Counted from the stretch's first letter, positions 1-6,298 are shown. The stretch is DNA of 7,845 nt from Palsa-459 sp035937595 (GCA_035937595.1 DASZHS010000052.1:1-7845), one strand, 5' to 3'. Numbers and translations are program-made. Notes: generated by a model from the letters alone, not told the origin.

Positions 1-52
1 GGGCGAGCGCGAGCGGCGAGCCTCGGGTGGCCAGTCGAAGCGGCGCCGTCAC
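1..52 (-). CDS. hemC: Hydroxymethylbilane synthase, N-terminus only
   Basis: Only the first 17 codons are in the window; the gene runs off the left edge. Reading from a GTG at 52-50 gives MTAPLRLATRGSPLALA, matching the typical porphobilinogen deaminase N-terminus with its RLATRGSPLALAQ strand. The GTG overlaps the hemA stop in a GTGA 4-base overlap, typical of translational coupling. HemC condenses four porphobilinogens into hydroxymethylbilane in the cytoplasm, and a hemA-hemC order is common in actinobacteria. The dipyrromethane-cofactor cysteine and catalytic aspartate lie outside the window, so the call rests on the short N-terminal match plus context. Confidence 0.85.
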   Translation of the reverse strand, partial: MTAPLRLATRGSPLALA

Positions 53-1308
53 AGGTCGAACAGCGCGCGGGCCGAGTCCGCCAGCCGCTGTCCGCGGTCC
101 GTCCCCGCGCTCTCGCGCAGCGCGACGGTCGGGTCGTGGGCGATCTTGGCGACGAGCGCCTTGGTCAGCTGCTCGACGACCGCGCGCTGCTCGTCGCTCA
201 GTGCGTCGAGCTCGGAACCGAGGCGAGCCAGCTCGGCCGCGCGCAGCGCCTCGAGCCTCGCGCGCAGCTCGGTGACGAGCGGCGCGGCGCCGCGGACGCG
301 CCGGGACTCGAGGTGCCGTCCCACCTCCTCTTCGACGATGGCCTCGGCCGCGGAGATCTCGTCGTGCCGCTCGCGGAGCGCGGCGTTGACGACGTCGCGC
401 AGGTGCGCGAGGTCGAGGAGCGTGACCCCCGGCACCGACGTGGCCTCGTGGGCGACGGTCCTCGGCATGGACAGGTCGACGACGAGGACGTCGTGGCCCA
501 CGCCGGCGAGCATCGCGGCCGTGACGACGGGGCGGTCCGCCTGGACCGCGGTGATCACGAGATCCGCGCCCACGAGGGACGTGGGCAGGGCGTCCAGGTC
601 GACCGCCGCGATCCGCTCGGGATCACGCGCGGCGAGCGCGCGGGCCGACGCGAGGGTGCGGTTCGCCACGACCACGCGCGAAGGGGCGCCGCGACGACCC
701 TCGGCGAGCGCCTCGACGAGGCCGGTCGCGAGCTGGCCCGCGCCGACCACGACCACGGAACGGGACTCGAGTGACCCGAGCCGCGCGGCGGCCATCGCGA
801 CGGTCGCGTGCGCGAAGCTCGTGGTGCCGCGCGCGATGGCGGTCTCCGCACGCGCGCGACGGCCGGTGGCGAGCGCGCGACGGAAGAGCTCGGTGAGCTC
901 GGGACCGACGACGCGCTCGGCCTCGGCGTGCTCGAGCGAGCGCCGGAGCTGGCCCAGCACCTCGGTCTCCCCCGGCACCGCGGACCGCAGCCCCGCGGCC
1001 ACGGCGAAGAGATGCGCCGGCACGCCGCGGTCGAAGTGCAGCGCCGTGGACTCGGTGAGCTCGGTCGCGTCCACGCCGGCGCGCTCGGCGAGGATCGCGG
1101 TGATGCCGTCGACGGCGCCGTGGAACCGCTCGATGACGGCGTACACCTCGGTGCGCAGGCACGTGGAGACGAGCACCACCTCGGCGACGTCCTCGAGGGA
1201 GGCGAGCGAGACCAGGACCTTGTGCCACTCCGCTGCGGGGACGGTCACGGCCTCGAGCAGCGCGAGGGGGGCGTGCTCGTGGTCAACGCCCACCGAGATG
1301 ACCGCCAT
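49..1308 (-). CDS. hemA: Glutamyl-tRNA reductase
   Basis: A 419-residue protein of normal family length. It reduces glutamyl-tRNA(Glu) with NADPH to glutamate-1-semialdehyde, the first committed step of C5-pathway tetrapyrrole synthesis, in the cytoplasm. The N-terminal catalytic domain has the nucleophilic cysteine at C50 in STCLRTEVYA and a PGETEVLGQ segment at about 112-120. The NADPH Rossmann domain follows with GAGQLA at 189-194 and an ANRT motif shortly after. The C-terminal third is a helical, charged dimerisation domain. Oddities: the residue after the catalytic Cys is Leu51 where most members have Asn (STCNRTE), and residues 106-110 read GLRSA where GLDSM is usual. The ATG at 1308 follows a clear GGAGG (1313-1317), 4 nt upstream. 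It lies 19 nt downstream of rex, and its stop overlaps the hemC start. The nearby rex suggests redox control of heme synthesis, as in Streptomyces rex-hemACD. Confidence 0.97.
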   Translation of the reverse strand: MAVISVGVDHEHAPLALLEAVTVPAAEWHKVLVSLASLEDVAEVVLVSTCLRTEVYAVIERFHGAVDGITAILAERAGVDATELTESTALHFDRGVPAHLFAVAAGLRSAVPGETEVLGQLRRSLEHAEAERVVGPELTELFRRALATGRRARAETAIARGTTSFAHATVAMAAARLGSLESRSVVVVGAGQLATGLVEALAEGRRGAPSRVVVANRTLASARALAARDPERIAAVDLDALPTSLVGADLVITAVQADRPVVTAAMLAGVGHDVLVVDLSMPRTVAHEATSVPGVTLLDLAHLRDVVNAALRERHDEISAAEAIVEEEVGRHLESRRVRGAAPLVTELRARLEALRAAELARLGSELDALSDEQRAVVEQLTKALVAKIAHDPTVALRESAGTDRGQRLADSARALFDL

Positions 1309-1312
1309 CAGA

Positions 1313-1317
1313 CCTCC
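1313..1317 (-). promoter_or_regulatory. Shine-Dalgarno sequence of hemA
   Basis: GGAGG on the minus strand, 4 nt before the hemA ATG. It is the strongest ribosome binding site in the minus-strand cluster and fixes the hemA start. It contrasts with rex, proC, mshA and the XRE gene, which have no comparable site. A TAGCAT hexamer at 1325-1330, overlapping the rex stop codon, could be a -10 box giving a very short leader that still holds this site, but that is weak. Confidence 0.75.
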
Positions 1318-1327
1318 GGGGGCGATG

Positions 1328-2038
1328 CTATTGGTGCGCGCCCACCTGCACGGGCGAGCGGCCGAGGCTGCGCAGCAGCCCGCCGTCCAGCGGGCCGCGG
1401 CCGTGCTCGAGGTGGTACGAGAGGATCTGCAGCTCGATGGTGACGTCGACGTAGCGCACCGTCACCTCCGGCGGGACCTCGAGCACGCGGGGCGAGAACG
1501 TCATGAGCGCTCGGATCCCGAGCTCGCAGAACCCGTCGGCCACGTCCTGGGCGGCGCTCGCGGGGCAGGTGAGCACGCCGATCGCCGGCGGCACCTCGAA
1601 TCGCGTCACGTCCTCCTCGGCGAGCCGGCGGACCTCGAGGCCCGAGACCGAGGTCCCGAGGATCGCGGGGTCCACGTCGTAGAGGGCGACCACCTTGGAC
1701 GGGTACCCGTTGAACATGGGCGAGTTGATCAGCGCCCTCGCGAGGTTGCCGATGCCCGCGATCACCGTCGGGTGCTCGGCGTGCCCACCGAGCAGCTCGG
1801 TGACGCGCCGCGCGACGTCGGCGGTGTCGTACCCCGAGCCGCGCGTCCCGAGCCGGCCGATCGAAGAGAGGTCGCGTCGCACCGTCGCCGCGCTCACCCC
1901 CGCGAGCCGGCCGAGGTCCTCCGACGAGATCGTGTCGCGACCCCGGCGCGCGAGCTCCTCGGCGAGCCGCTGGTAGATCGGCAGACGGGCGACGGTCGGC
2001 TCGGGCAGCAGCTTGGATCGCCGGAGCCCCCCTGGCAC
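1328..2038 (-). CDS. rex: Redox-sensing transcriptional repressor Rex
   Basis: A 236-residue protein from a GTG at 2038. Rex binds DNA when NADH/NAD+ is low and releases it when NADH rises, controlling respiratory and fermentative genes. A winged helix-turn-helix occupies about residues 12-80: IPE-like start (LPEPTVARLPIYQRL), then SSEDLGRLAGVSAATVRRDLS and a wing GTRGSGYD (64-71). A Rossmann NAD(H)-binding domain follows with GIGNLARAL at 95-103, ALYDVDP at 118-124 and, later, LTCPASAAQDVAD. The C-terminus VDVTIELQILSYHL matches the domain-swapped dimer helix. Oddity: the third glycine of the usual GxGNLG is Ala100. The reading frame is open far upstream, but only the GTG at 2038 gives a Rex-like N-terminus, and it lies 19 nt after the upstream stop. 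No Shine-Dalgarno is well placed; a TACGCT box 6 nt upstream suggests leaderless initiation. I found no Rex operator (TTGTGAA/TTCACAA type) in the window. Confidence 0.96.
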   Translation of the reverse strand: MPGGLRRSKLLPEPTVARLPIYQRLAEELARRGRDTISSEDLGRLAGVSAATVRRDLSSIGRLGTRGSGYDTADVARRVTELLGGHAEHPTVIAGIGNLARALINSPMFNGYPSKVVALYDVDPAILGTSVSGLEVRRLAEEDVTRFEVPPAIGVLTCPASAAQDVADGFCELGIRALMTFSPRVLEVPPEVTVRYVDVTIELQILSYHLEHGRGPLDGGLLRSLGRSPVQVGAHQ

Positions 2039-2044
2039 TCGCGA

Positions 2045-2050
2045 AGCGTA
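2045..2050 (-). promoter_or_regulatory. Candidate -10 box (TACGCT) of a leaderless rex promoter
   Basis: TACGCT on the minus strand ends exactly 6 nt before the rex GTG, the spacing expected if the G of GTG is the transcription start. It fits the actinobacterial TANNNT -10 pattern. No clear -35 hexamer is visible. Inference from sequence spacing only. Confidence 0.45.
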
Positions 2051-2057
2051 ACCCCGC

Positions 2058-2882
2058 TCAGCGAGATGGGCCAAAGGAAGCGATGAGCTCCACGCGGTCA
2101 CCGACGGCGACACGCAGCCGTGACGCGGCGCTGCCCTCGCCGACGACGATCGCGACGGCGTCGTTCGCGTCACGCAGCACGCCGATCGCGCCACGGTCGA
2201 GCTCGGCGAAGGTGCGCGCAACGGGCACAATGGCGTCGTGGTCCCGCGCGACGAGCGCGGCGGACGACACGCCGTCGAGCACGACGCCGGCGAGCGACAA
2301 CTGCACGTTGCCGAAGCGATCGATCCAGCTGACCGACGCGGTGATGGCGACGCGCCCGTCGTCGAGCACGCGTCGTCGGACGACGGGTGGTTCGAGCGCC
2401 ACGAGCGAGGCGACGTCGACGGGCGCACCGAGCGTCGCGAGGGTCGCGCCGGTCGCGAGCTTCGCCGCCGCCGGGCAGAAGACGTCGCGGCCGTCGAACG
2501 TGGTCGTGCCGGGTGCGGCGTCGGGTGCGGCGAGCGCGACGGCGTGCCGCGGGCCGCCCAGGGCCGCGGCGGCCCCGAGGAGCACGCCGTTGTCGGGTCC
2601 GACGAGGTGGCGCGGCCCGTGACCGTCGACCTCGATCGCGACCGGGCGCCGCAGCGTCCCGACGCCGGGATCGACGATCGCCACCACCACGCCGGGGCCG
2701 AGGTGGGGCACGGCACGCGCGAGCAGGGCCGCGCCGCCCGCCACGTCGAAAGGCGCGATGCCGTGGGCGAGGTCCACGACGCGCGCGTCGGGCGCGAGCC
2801 GGGCGAGCACGCCGTGCAGCACGCCGACGAACTCGTCGTCGAGGCCGTAGTCCGACGCGAGGAAGATCCGCGGCGCGGTCAC
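2058..2882 (-). CDS. SAM hydroxide adenosyltransferase family protein (DUF62, S-adenosyl-L-methionine hydrolase)
   Basis: A 274-residue protein of the DUF62/SAM_adeno_trans family, related to the fluorinases and chlorinases. Characterised members hydrolyse S-adenosylmethionine to adenosine and methionine. Family signatures are SDYGLDDEFVGVLHGV at 10-25, AIVDPGVGTLRRP at 68-80, GPDNG at 95-99 and TTFDGRDVFCPAAA at about 127-140. The family triad is Asp-Arg-His (Asp68, Arg75, His127 in the Pyrococcus protein). Here D71 and R78 keep the 7-residue spacing, but the third position, 59 residues after D71, is Asp130 (codon 2493-2495 is GAC) in TFDGRD instead of TFHGRD. Activity may therefore be altered. 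Long insertion loops typical of fluorinases are not obvious. It starts with GTG in a 4-base GTGA overlap with the proC stop, so it is probably translated by coupling. Cellular role unclear; SAM disposal is only an inference. Confidence 0.92.
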   Translation of the reverse strand: MTAPRIFLASDYGLDDEFVGVLHGVLARLAPDARVVDLAHGIAPFDVAGGAALLARAVPHLGPGVVVAIVDPGVGTLRRPVAIEVDGHGPRHLVGPDNGVLLGAAAALGGPRHAVALAAPDAAPGTTTFDGRDVFCPAAAKLATGATLATLGAPVDVASLVALEPPVVRRRVLDDGRVAITASVSWIDRFGNVQLSLAGVVLDGVSSAALVARDHDAIVPVARTFAELDRGAIGVLRDANDAVAIVVGEGSAASRLRVAVGDRVELIASFGPSR

Positions 2883-3685
2883 CGACCCAGCTGTCGCGAC
2901 CGCTCCGTCGCGCTCGCGACCGCCTCGAGGAACGCGGAGCGCACCGCACGCGACTCGAGCGCGCGGAGCCCCGCCGCGGTCGTGCCGCCCGGGGAGGTGA
3001 CCTGGGCGCGCAGCGACTCGGGCGTCTCGCCGCTCGCGGCGAGCAGCGCGCCCGCGCCCTCGAGCGTGCCGATCACGAGCGTGGACGACGTCGCGCGCGT
3101 GAGCCCCTGGAGCACGCCCGCCTCGATGAGCGCCTCGACGACGAGGTACAGGTAAGCCGGCATCGAGCCGGAGAGCCCGGTGACGACGTCGAGCTGGCGC
3201 TCGGGGAGCCGGACGACGGCGCCGAGCGCGCCGAGGACGTCCTCGGCCCAGTCGAGGTCCGCCGACGTCGCGTGGCTCCCGCCGGCGATCGCGGCGACCC
3301 CCTTGCGGACGAGCACCGGCGTGTTCGGCATCGCGCGCACGACGGCCGCCTGGCCCGTGAGCACCGCCTCGATCCGCGTCGTAGACAGTCCCGCGACGAT
3401 GGAGAGCACCCGGCGGACCCCGACGGCACCCAGCAGCCGCGCGGCGCCCTCGGCCGCCTCGGGCTTGACGGCGAGCACGGCACCGGTCCCCTCGTCGACG
3501 TCGTCGAGGCCGATGGCATCGGTGACGAGGACGCCGGGGTGCAGCTCGACCAGCACCTCGCGCCGCGCGCGGTCGATCTCGACGAGGCAGAGCTCAGCGG
3601 GCTCGCACCAGTGCGCGTCGGTCAGCCCCGAGGCGATCGCCGAGCCGATCTGGCCGCCACCGACGATCACGAGCCGGTGCGCCAT
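2879..3685 (-). CDS. proC: Pyrroline-5-carboxylate reductase
   Basis: A 268-residue protein of normal length. It reduces 1-pyrroline-5-carboxylate to L-proline with NAD(P)H, the last step of proline synthesis, in the cytoplasm. The N-terminal Rossmann motif is VIVGGGQIG at 6-14; AVKPEAA at 72-78 and the RAMPNTP signature at 117-123 follow. The C-terminal dimerisation/catalytic domain carries GLSGSMPAYLYLVVEAL from 170 and VTSPGGTTAAGL. Oddity: SGSMPAY has Met175 where SGSGPAY is usual. The ATG at 3685 is chosen because the Rossmann strand begins there; a longer in-frame start at 3820 would add 45 low-complexity residues and overlap the upstream gene. No Shine-Dalgarno lies before the ATG, but a TAGCGT box is 8 nt upstream, compatible with a leaderless or near-leaderless transcript. 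It follows the YbjN gene by 41 nt and overlaps the DUF62 gene by 4. Confidence 0.95.
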   Translation of the reverse strand: MAHRLVIVGGGQIGSAIASGLTDAHWCEPAELCLVEIDRARREVLVELHPGVLVTDAIGLDDVDEGTGAVLAVKPEAAEGAARLLGAVGVRRVLSIVAGLSTTRIEAVLTGQAAVVRAMPNTPVLVRKGVAAIAGGSHATSADLDWAEDVLGALGAVVRLPERQLDVVTGLSGSMPAYLYLVVEALIEAGVLQGLTRATSSTLVIGTLEGAGALLAASGETPESLRAQVTSPGGTTAAGLRALESRAVRSAFLEAVASATERSRQLGR

Positions 3686-3693
3686 GGGCGTCC

Positions 3694-3699
3694 ACGCTA
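3694..3699 (-). promoter_or_regulatory. Candidate -10 box (TAGCGT) before proC
   Basis: A TANNNT hexamer on the minus strand, 8 nt before the proC ATG, inside the 41-nt spacer after the YbjN gene, which has no Shine-Dalgarno. It suggests proC can be transcribed on its own with almost no leader. No convincing -35 element is visible. Confidence 0.35.
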
Positions 3700-3726
3700 C
3701 GCCACGCCGCTCGGCGTCCTGCCCGC

Positions 3727-4215
3727 TCAGCTGCGGCGGCGGCGGCGGTAGTGCGCGGGGAAGCCGAGCGACATGACGGTCGGGTACACCTCGTCGAGCT
3801 CGCTCACGATCGCGCCGCACAGCCGGTCGAGCTCGTCCACGTCGATCGCCGCGGCCGCGACCCGCGCCACGAGGTAGATGCCGTGCTCCTGGCCGATCGC
3901 GTAGCTGAGCCCGTAGAGGGAGGCGTTGCGCGTGAGCACGAGCTCGTGGACGGCGTCAGCCGCGACGTCCGGCGCGGGCATCACCTCGGCCTCGGCGAGC
4001 ACGGTGCGCTGCCCGAGCGTGAGCCAGATGGCGATCACGTCCTTCTCGGTGCCGCGGAACCGGAGCACCCAGCGGTCCGTCGCGGTCCGGTCGGTGACCA
4101 CGCGGTGCTCGGTGCCGAGGAGGTGGCCGGTGTCCCGCCACTGCGCGGCGAAGTCGGCGATGGCGGCGGTCACGCTCGCGCGCTCCGCCTCGGCGGCGAG
4201 CGACGCCTCGGGCAC
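3727..4215 (-). CDS. YbjN-domain protein (MshA-linked, Rv0487-like)
   Basis: A 162-residue protein from a GTG at 4215 whose G is shared with the TAG stop of the upstream glycosyltransferase gene, so translational coupling is likely. The pattern WVLRFRGTEKDVIAIWLTL, then QRTVLAEAEVMPAP, LTRNASLYGLSYAIG, GIYLVARV, and a C-terminal ELDEVYPTVMSLGF resembles the YbjN/sensory-transduction-regulator family, whose fold is like type III secretion chaperones. In Mycobacterium tuberculosis a YbjN protein (Rv0487) lies directly after mshA, and the same pairing is seen here. No catalytic motif, signal peptide or membrane segment is visible, and the protein ends in a basic RRRRRS tail. The family has no firmly established biochemical role; the conserved pairing with mshA suggests a link to mycothiol metabolism, but this is inference. 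Confidence 0.86.
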   Translation of the reverse strand: MPEASLAAEAERASVTAAIADFAAQWRDTGHLLGTEHRVVTDRTATDRWVLRFRGTEKDVIAIWLTLGQRTVLAEAEVMPAPDVAADAVHELVLTRNASLYGLSYAIGQEHGIYLVARVAAAAIDVDELDRLCGAIVSELDEVYPTVMSLGFPAHYRRRRRS

Positions 4216-5441
4216 TAGTCGCAGCTGACGAGGTGGGAGTCCCGGGTGGCCTTGACGATCGTCTCGAAGCGCTGCGCGGCGGCGCGCCACGTGAAGCGCT
4301 GCGCGCGGAGCACCGCGGCCGTCGACAGCCGCATCGAGCGCAGCGGGTCCTCGGTCGCCCACTCGACGGCGTCGGCCCAGCTGGTCGCACGGCGCCCCGC
4401 GACGAGGCGGCCCGTGACGCCGTCGTCGACGAGCGCGGCGAGCCCGCCGACGTCCGCGGCCACGACGGGCGCCCCGCACGCCGAGGCCTCCAGCGCGACG
4501 AGGCCGAACGACTCGGCCCTCGACGGGACCAGGCACGCGTCCGCGGCGCGGTAGTAGGTGCTGAGCAGCTCGTGGGGGCGCGGCGCGACGAAGGTCACGC
4601 GCCCGCGAACCCCGGGCTCCTCCGCGCGATCGCGCAGGGACGCCGTGAACGCCGCGCCGTCGGGGCCGCTCGGGCCGCCCACGACCACGAGGCGGTGGTC
4701 GCCGCCGCGGTGGACGAGCTCGGTGAGCGTGGCGAGCGCGAGGTCGGCGCCCTTGAGGGCCTGGAGCCGGCCGGCGAACAGCAGGAGGGGGCCGTCGGCG
4801 TCGATGCCGAGGGCGCGTCGGGCCTGGGTGCGGTCGCCGGGCCCGAAGTAGGCGTGGTCGACGCCCAGGGGCACGAGCGCCACCCGGTCTGCGGGGACCC
4901 CCAGCACGGTCGTGAGCTGGCTCGCCTCCACCTCGCAGCTCGCGAGGACGGCGTCGGCGCACGCCACGATCGCGGCCTCGGCAGCCGCGCGCGACGAGAG
5001 CGGCTCCCCGGAGGTGGCGGCCTTGATCGCCTCGGCGGTGTGGAAGGTGACGAGCAGGGGGAGGTCGAGCTCGTGCTTGATCGCGTGGCCGGCGACCCCG
5101 GAGAGCCAGTAGTTGGCGTGCACGGCGTCGTAGCGGTCACAGGTCGAGGTCATGCGCTCGAGGACGCCAAGGGTGAACGCCGGGACGACGTCGACGAGCA
5201 GCCCCTTGTCGAGCTGGCGGGTCGGGCCCGCGTCCACGTGGTGCACGCGCACACCGGGCTCCACCTCGACCACCGAGCGGCTGGCGGCGTCCTCGCGCCG
5301 GGTGAAGACGTCGACCTCCCCCCCGCGCCGCGCGATCGCCGCGACGAGCTCACGGACGTAGACGTTCATGCCGCCGCCGTCGCCAGCACCGGGTTGGGTC
5401 AGCGGCGAGGTGTGCAGGCTCAAGACGGCGAGTCGCGCCAT
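4215..5441 (-). CDS. mshA: D-inositol-3-phosphate glycosyltransferase (MshA-type, GT4)
   Basis: A 408-residue retaining GT-B glycosyltransferase. MshA transfers GlcNAc from UDP-GlcNAc to 1D-myo-inositol 3-phosphate, the first step of mycothiol synthesis. The N-terminal acceptor domain has LSLHTSPL at 7-14 and GDGGGMNVYV at 20-29. K79, Y111 and T135 sit at the inositol-phosphate contacts known from Corynebacterium MshA, shifted by one residue, and R151 plausibly matches the fourth (Arg154). The C-terminal donor domain has GRLQALKGAD (R225, K230) and the E-x7-E motif E310/E318 in SRAESFGLVALE. Length is close to the corynebacterial enzyme. The following YbjN gene is the same partner as in mycobacteria. 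The ATG at 5441 lies 12 nt after the XRE stop, with no Shine-Dalgarno but a TAGGCT box 9 nt upstream. Another sucrose-synthase-like GT4 specificity is possible but less likely. Other mycothiol genes (mshB, mshC, mshD) are not in the window. Confidence 0.87.
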   Translation of the reverse strand: MARLAVLSLHTSPLTQPGAGDGGGMNVYVRELVAAIARRGGEVDVFTRREDAASRSVVEVEPGVRVHHVDAGPTRQLDKGLLVDVVPAFTLGVLERMTSTCDRYDAVHANYWLSGVAGHAIKHELDLPLLVTFHTAEAIKAATSGEPLSSRAAAEAAIVACADAVLASCEVEASQLTTVLGVPADRVALVPLGVDHAYFGPGDRTQARRALGIDADGPLLLFAGRLQALKGADLALATLTELVHRGGDHRLVVVGGPSGPDGAAFTASLRDRAEEPGVRGRVTFVAPRPHELLSTYYRAADACLVPSRAESFGLVALEASACGAPVVAADVGGLAALVDDGVTGRLVAGRRATSWADAVEWATEDPLRSMRLSTAAVLRAQRFTWRAAAQRFETIVKATRDSHLVSCD

Positions 5442-5450
5442 GGGTGCGTG

Positions 5451-5456
5451 AGCCTA
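5451..5456 (-). promoter_or_regulatory. Candidate -10 box (TAGGCT) before mshA
   Basis: A TANNNT hexamer on the minus strand, 9 nt before the mshA ATG. Its first three bases are the TAG stop of the XRE gene. No Shine-Dalgarno is visible in the 12-nt gap. The spacing is slightly long for a strictly leaderless start, so the case is weaker than for rex or the XRE gene. Confidence 0.3.
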
Positions 5457-5903
5457 CCGGCGAGCCCTCGCGCCTTTCCCGGGGTGCTCCTCCCCCGCGT
5501 CGAGGCTGGCGACCGCGCCCGCGGCGAGCTCGGCGTCGGGCGCCGGCGTCGGCTCGGGTGACGGGCCGACGAAGGAGCGGTACACGCCGAGCATCGCCTC
5601 TTTCTGCGCGCGCGTGAGCCGGTGGTCGTGCAGGATGGCCGTCTCAAGGCCGCCGTCGTTGGGCTGCGGGTCGAGGATGCCGGCGCGGACGTAGAGCGTC
5701 TCGGCAGAGATCTTGAGGCCGCGCGCGATCTGCTGGAGGATCTCGGCCGACGGGCGCCGCAACCCGCGCTCGATCTGGCTCAGGTACGGGTTCGAGACGT
5801 CGGCGAGCTCGCTGAGCCGTCGCACCGACAGGCGCGCGTTCTCGCGCTGCTCGCGGATGAACGCGCCGAGCTCCGCCAGGCGGTCCGCGCGCTCCTTCGG
5901 CAT
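5454..5903 (-). CDS. XRE-family helix-turn-helix regulator (Rv0474-like)
   Basis: A 149-residue cytoplasmic DNA-binding protein. An N-terminal XRE/Cro helix-turn-helix spans about residues 12-72, with LGAFIREQRENARLSVRRLS, SNPYLSQIERGLRRPSAE (37-54) and LKISAETLYVRAGIL (63-77). A conserved helical segment LTRAQKEAMLGVYRSFVG follows, then a proline-, alanine- and glycine-rich acidic tail. The layout resembles the mycobacterial regulator Rv0474, which from memory lies some genes upstream of mshA and has been reported as copper-responsive; direct equivalence is inference. No metal-binding cysteine cluster is visible. The start could be the ATG at 5903 or the GTG at 5906 just before it. The ATG is preferred because a TAGAGT box lies exactly 6 nt before it and there is no Shine-Dalgarno. 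The gene starts 9 nt after the sodX stop and ends 12 nt before mshA. Its targets are not visible. Confidence 0.92.
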   Translation of the reverse strand: MPKERADRLAELGAFIREQRENARLSVRRLSELADVSNPYLSQIERGLRRPSAEILQQIARGLKISAETLYVRAGILDPQPNDGGLETAILHDHRLTRAQKEAMLGVYRSFVGPSPEPTPAPDAELAAGAVASLDAGEEHPGKGARARR

Positions 5904-5909
5904 CACCCG

Positions 5910-5915
5910 ACTCTA
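5910..5915 (-). promoter_or_regulatory. Candidate -10 box (TAGAGT) of a leaderless promoter for the XRE gene
   Basis: TAGAGT on the minus strand ends exactly 6 nt before the ATG at 5903, placing the expected transcription start on the A of ATG. The first three bases are also the TAG stop of sodX. The downstream context TAGAGT-CGGGTG-ATG closely resembles TACGAT-CGGGTC-GTG before the zinc-finger gene at 6937, which strengthens the case. Confidence 0.45.
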
Positions 5916-6290
5916 CGGCGCACCCCCCGTGCCGTAGCGGCGAAGCACGAGGTGCCGGATGGCCGCGTGTCCCACGGGACCGAAGGCGCGCGAGTCCGTC
6001 GACGACGTGACGTTGTCGCCGGCGACCTCGACGTCGTCGCCGTCGACGGCGACGACGCGCTTCACCAGCCGCAACCCCGTGCCCCTGGGGTCGTCGAGGG
6101 CGACGAGGTCGCCGGGGCGGAGCCGGCGCAGCCGCCGAACGAGGAGCAGGCGATCACCGGGATGGAACGTCGGCGACATCGACGTCCCGTGGACGACGAC
6201 GCGGTCGAACGCCCATGCGGACGCGGCGGCGGCGAGCACGAGCGGCCACGACCGCGCGACGTGCCGCCTCGCTAACCTCCCCACCACCAC
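5913..6290 (-). CDS. sodX: Nickel-type superoxide dismutase maturation protease (S26 signal-peptidase family)
   Basis: A 125-residue S26-type endopeptidase whose expected role is to cut the SodN propeptide so that the new N-terminal histidine can bind nickel. A hydrophobic segment WPLVLAAAASAWAF near the N-terminus could be a membrane anchor. The catalytic Ser is in HGTSMSPTF and the general-base Lys in LRLVKRVVAV; GDNVTSSTDSRAFGPV is the conserved C-terminal box. It is divergent from sodN with 44 nt between them, the usual pairing. Three consecutive GTG codons (6290, 6287, 6284) can start it and there is no ATG choice outside sodN. A TTCGAT hexamer lies 6 nt before the third GTG, so a 123-residue product from 6284 is equally possible. 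The TAG stop overlaps the -10-like box of the XRE gene. Confidence 0.92.
   Translation of the reverse strand: MVVGRLARRHVARSWPLVLAAAASAWAFDRVVVHGTSMSPTFHPGDRLLLVRRLRRLRPGDLVALDDPRGTGLRLVKRVVAVDGDDVEVAGDNVTSSTDSRAFGPVGHAAIRHLVLRRYGTGGAP
6273..6278 (+). promoter_or_regulatory. Candidate -10 box (TAACCT) of sodN
   Basis: TAACCT on the plus strand is the only AT-containing -10-like hexamer before sodN. A start site about 6-7 nt downstream would give a leader of roughly 50 nt carrying the 16-bp palindrome and the AAGGA ribosome binding site. It lies within the 5' end of sodX on the other strand. No clear -35 is seen. Confidence 0.3.
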
Positions 6291-6298
6291 ATCGAACC

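Noticed and set aside
146..2086. A 646-codon plus-strand open frame
   Set aside because: It lies antisense to hemA and rex, which are clearly recognisable. Its translation is low-complexity Ser/Arg/Ala-rich, as expected of the shadow frame of high-GC genes.
2039..2716. Upstream extension of the rex reading frame
   Set aside because: It is an out-of-frame shadow of the DUF62 gene; Rex similarity begins only after the GTG at 2038.
2387..3751. A 454-codon plus-strand open frame
   Set aside because: It is extremely Arg-rich and antisense to proC and the DUF62 gene; not a plausible protein.
3686..3820. N-terminal extension of proC from an ATG at 3820
   Set aside because: The extra 45 residues are Arg/Pro-rich, precede a normal Rossmann start, and overlap the YbjN coding region.
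4233..5561. A 442-codon plus-strand open frame
   Set aside because: It is antisense to mshA, rich in Arg/Gly/Ala/Val/Glu, and has no recognisable domain; a GC-driven shadow frame.
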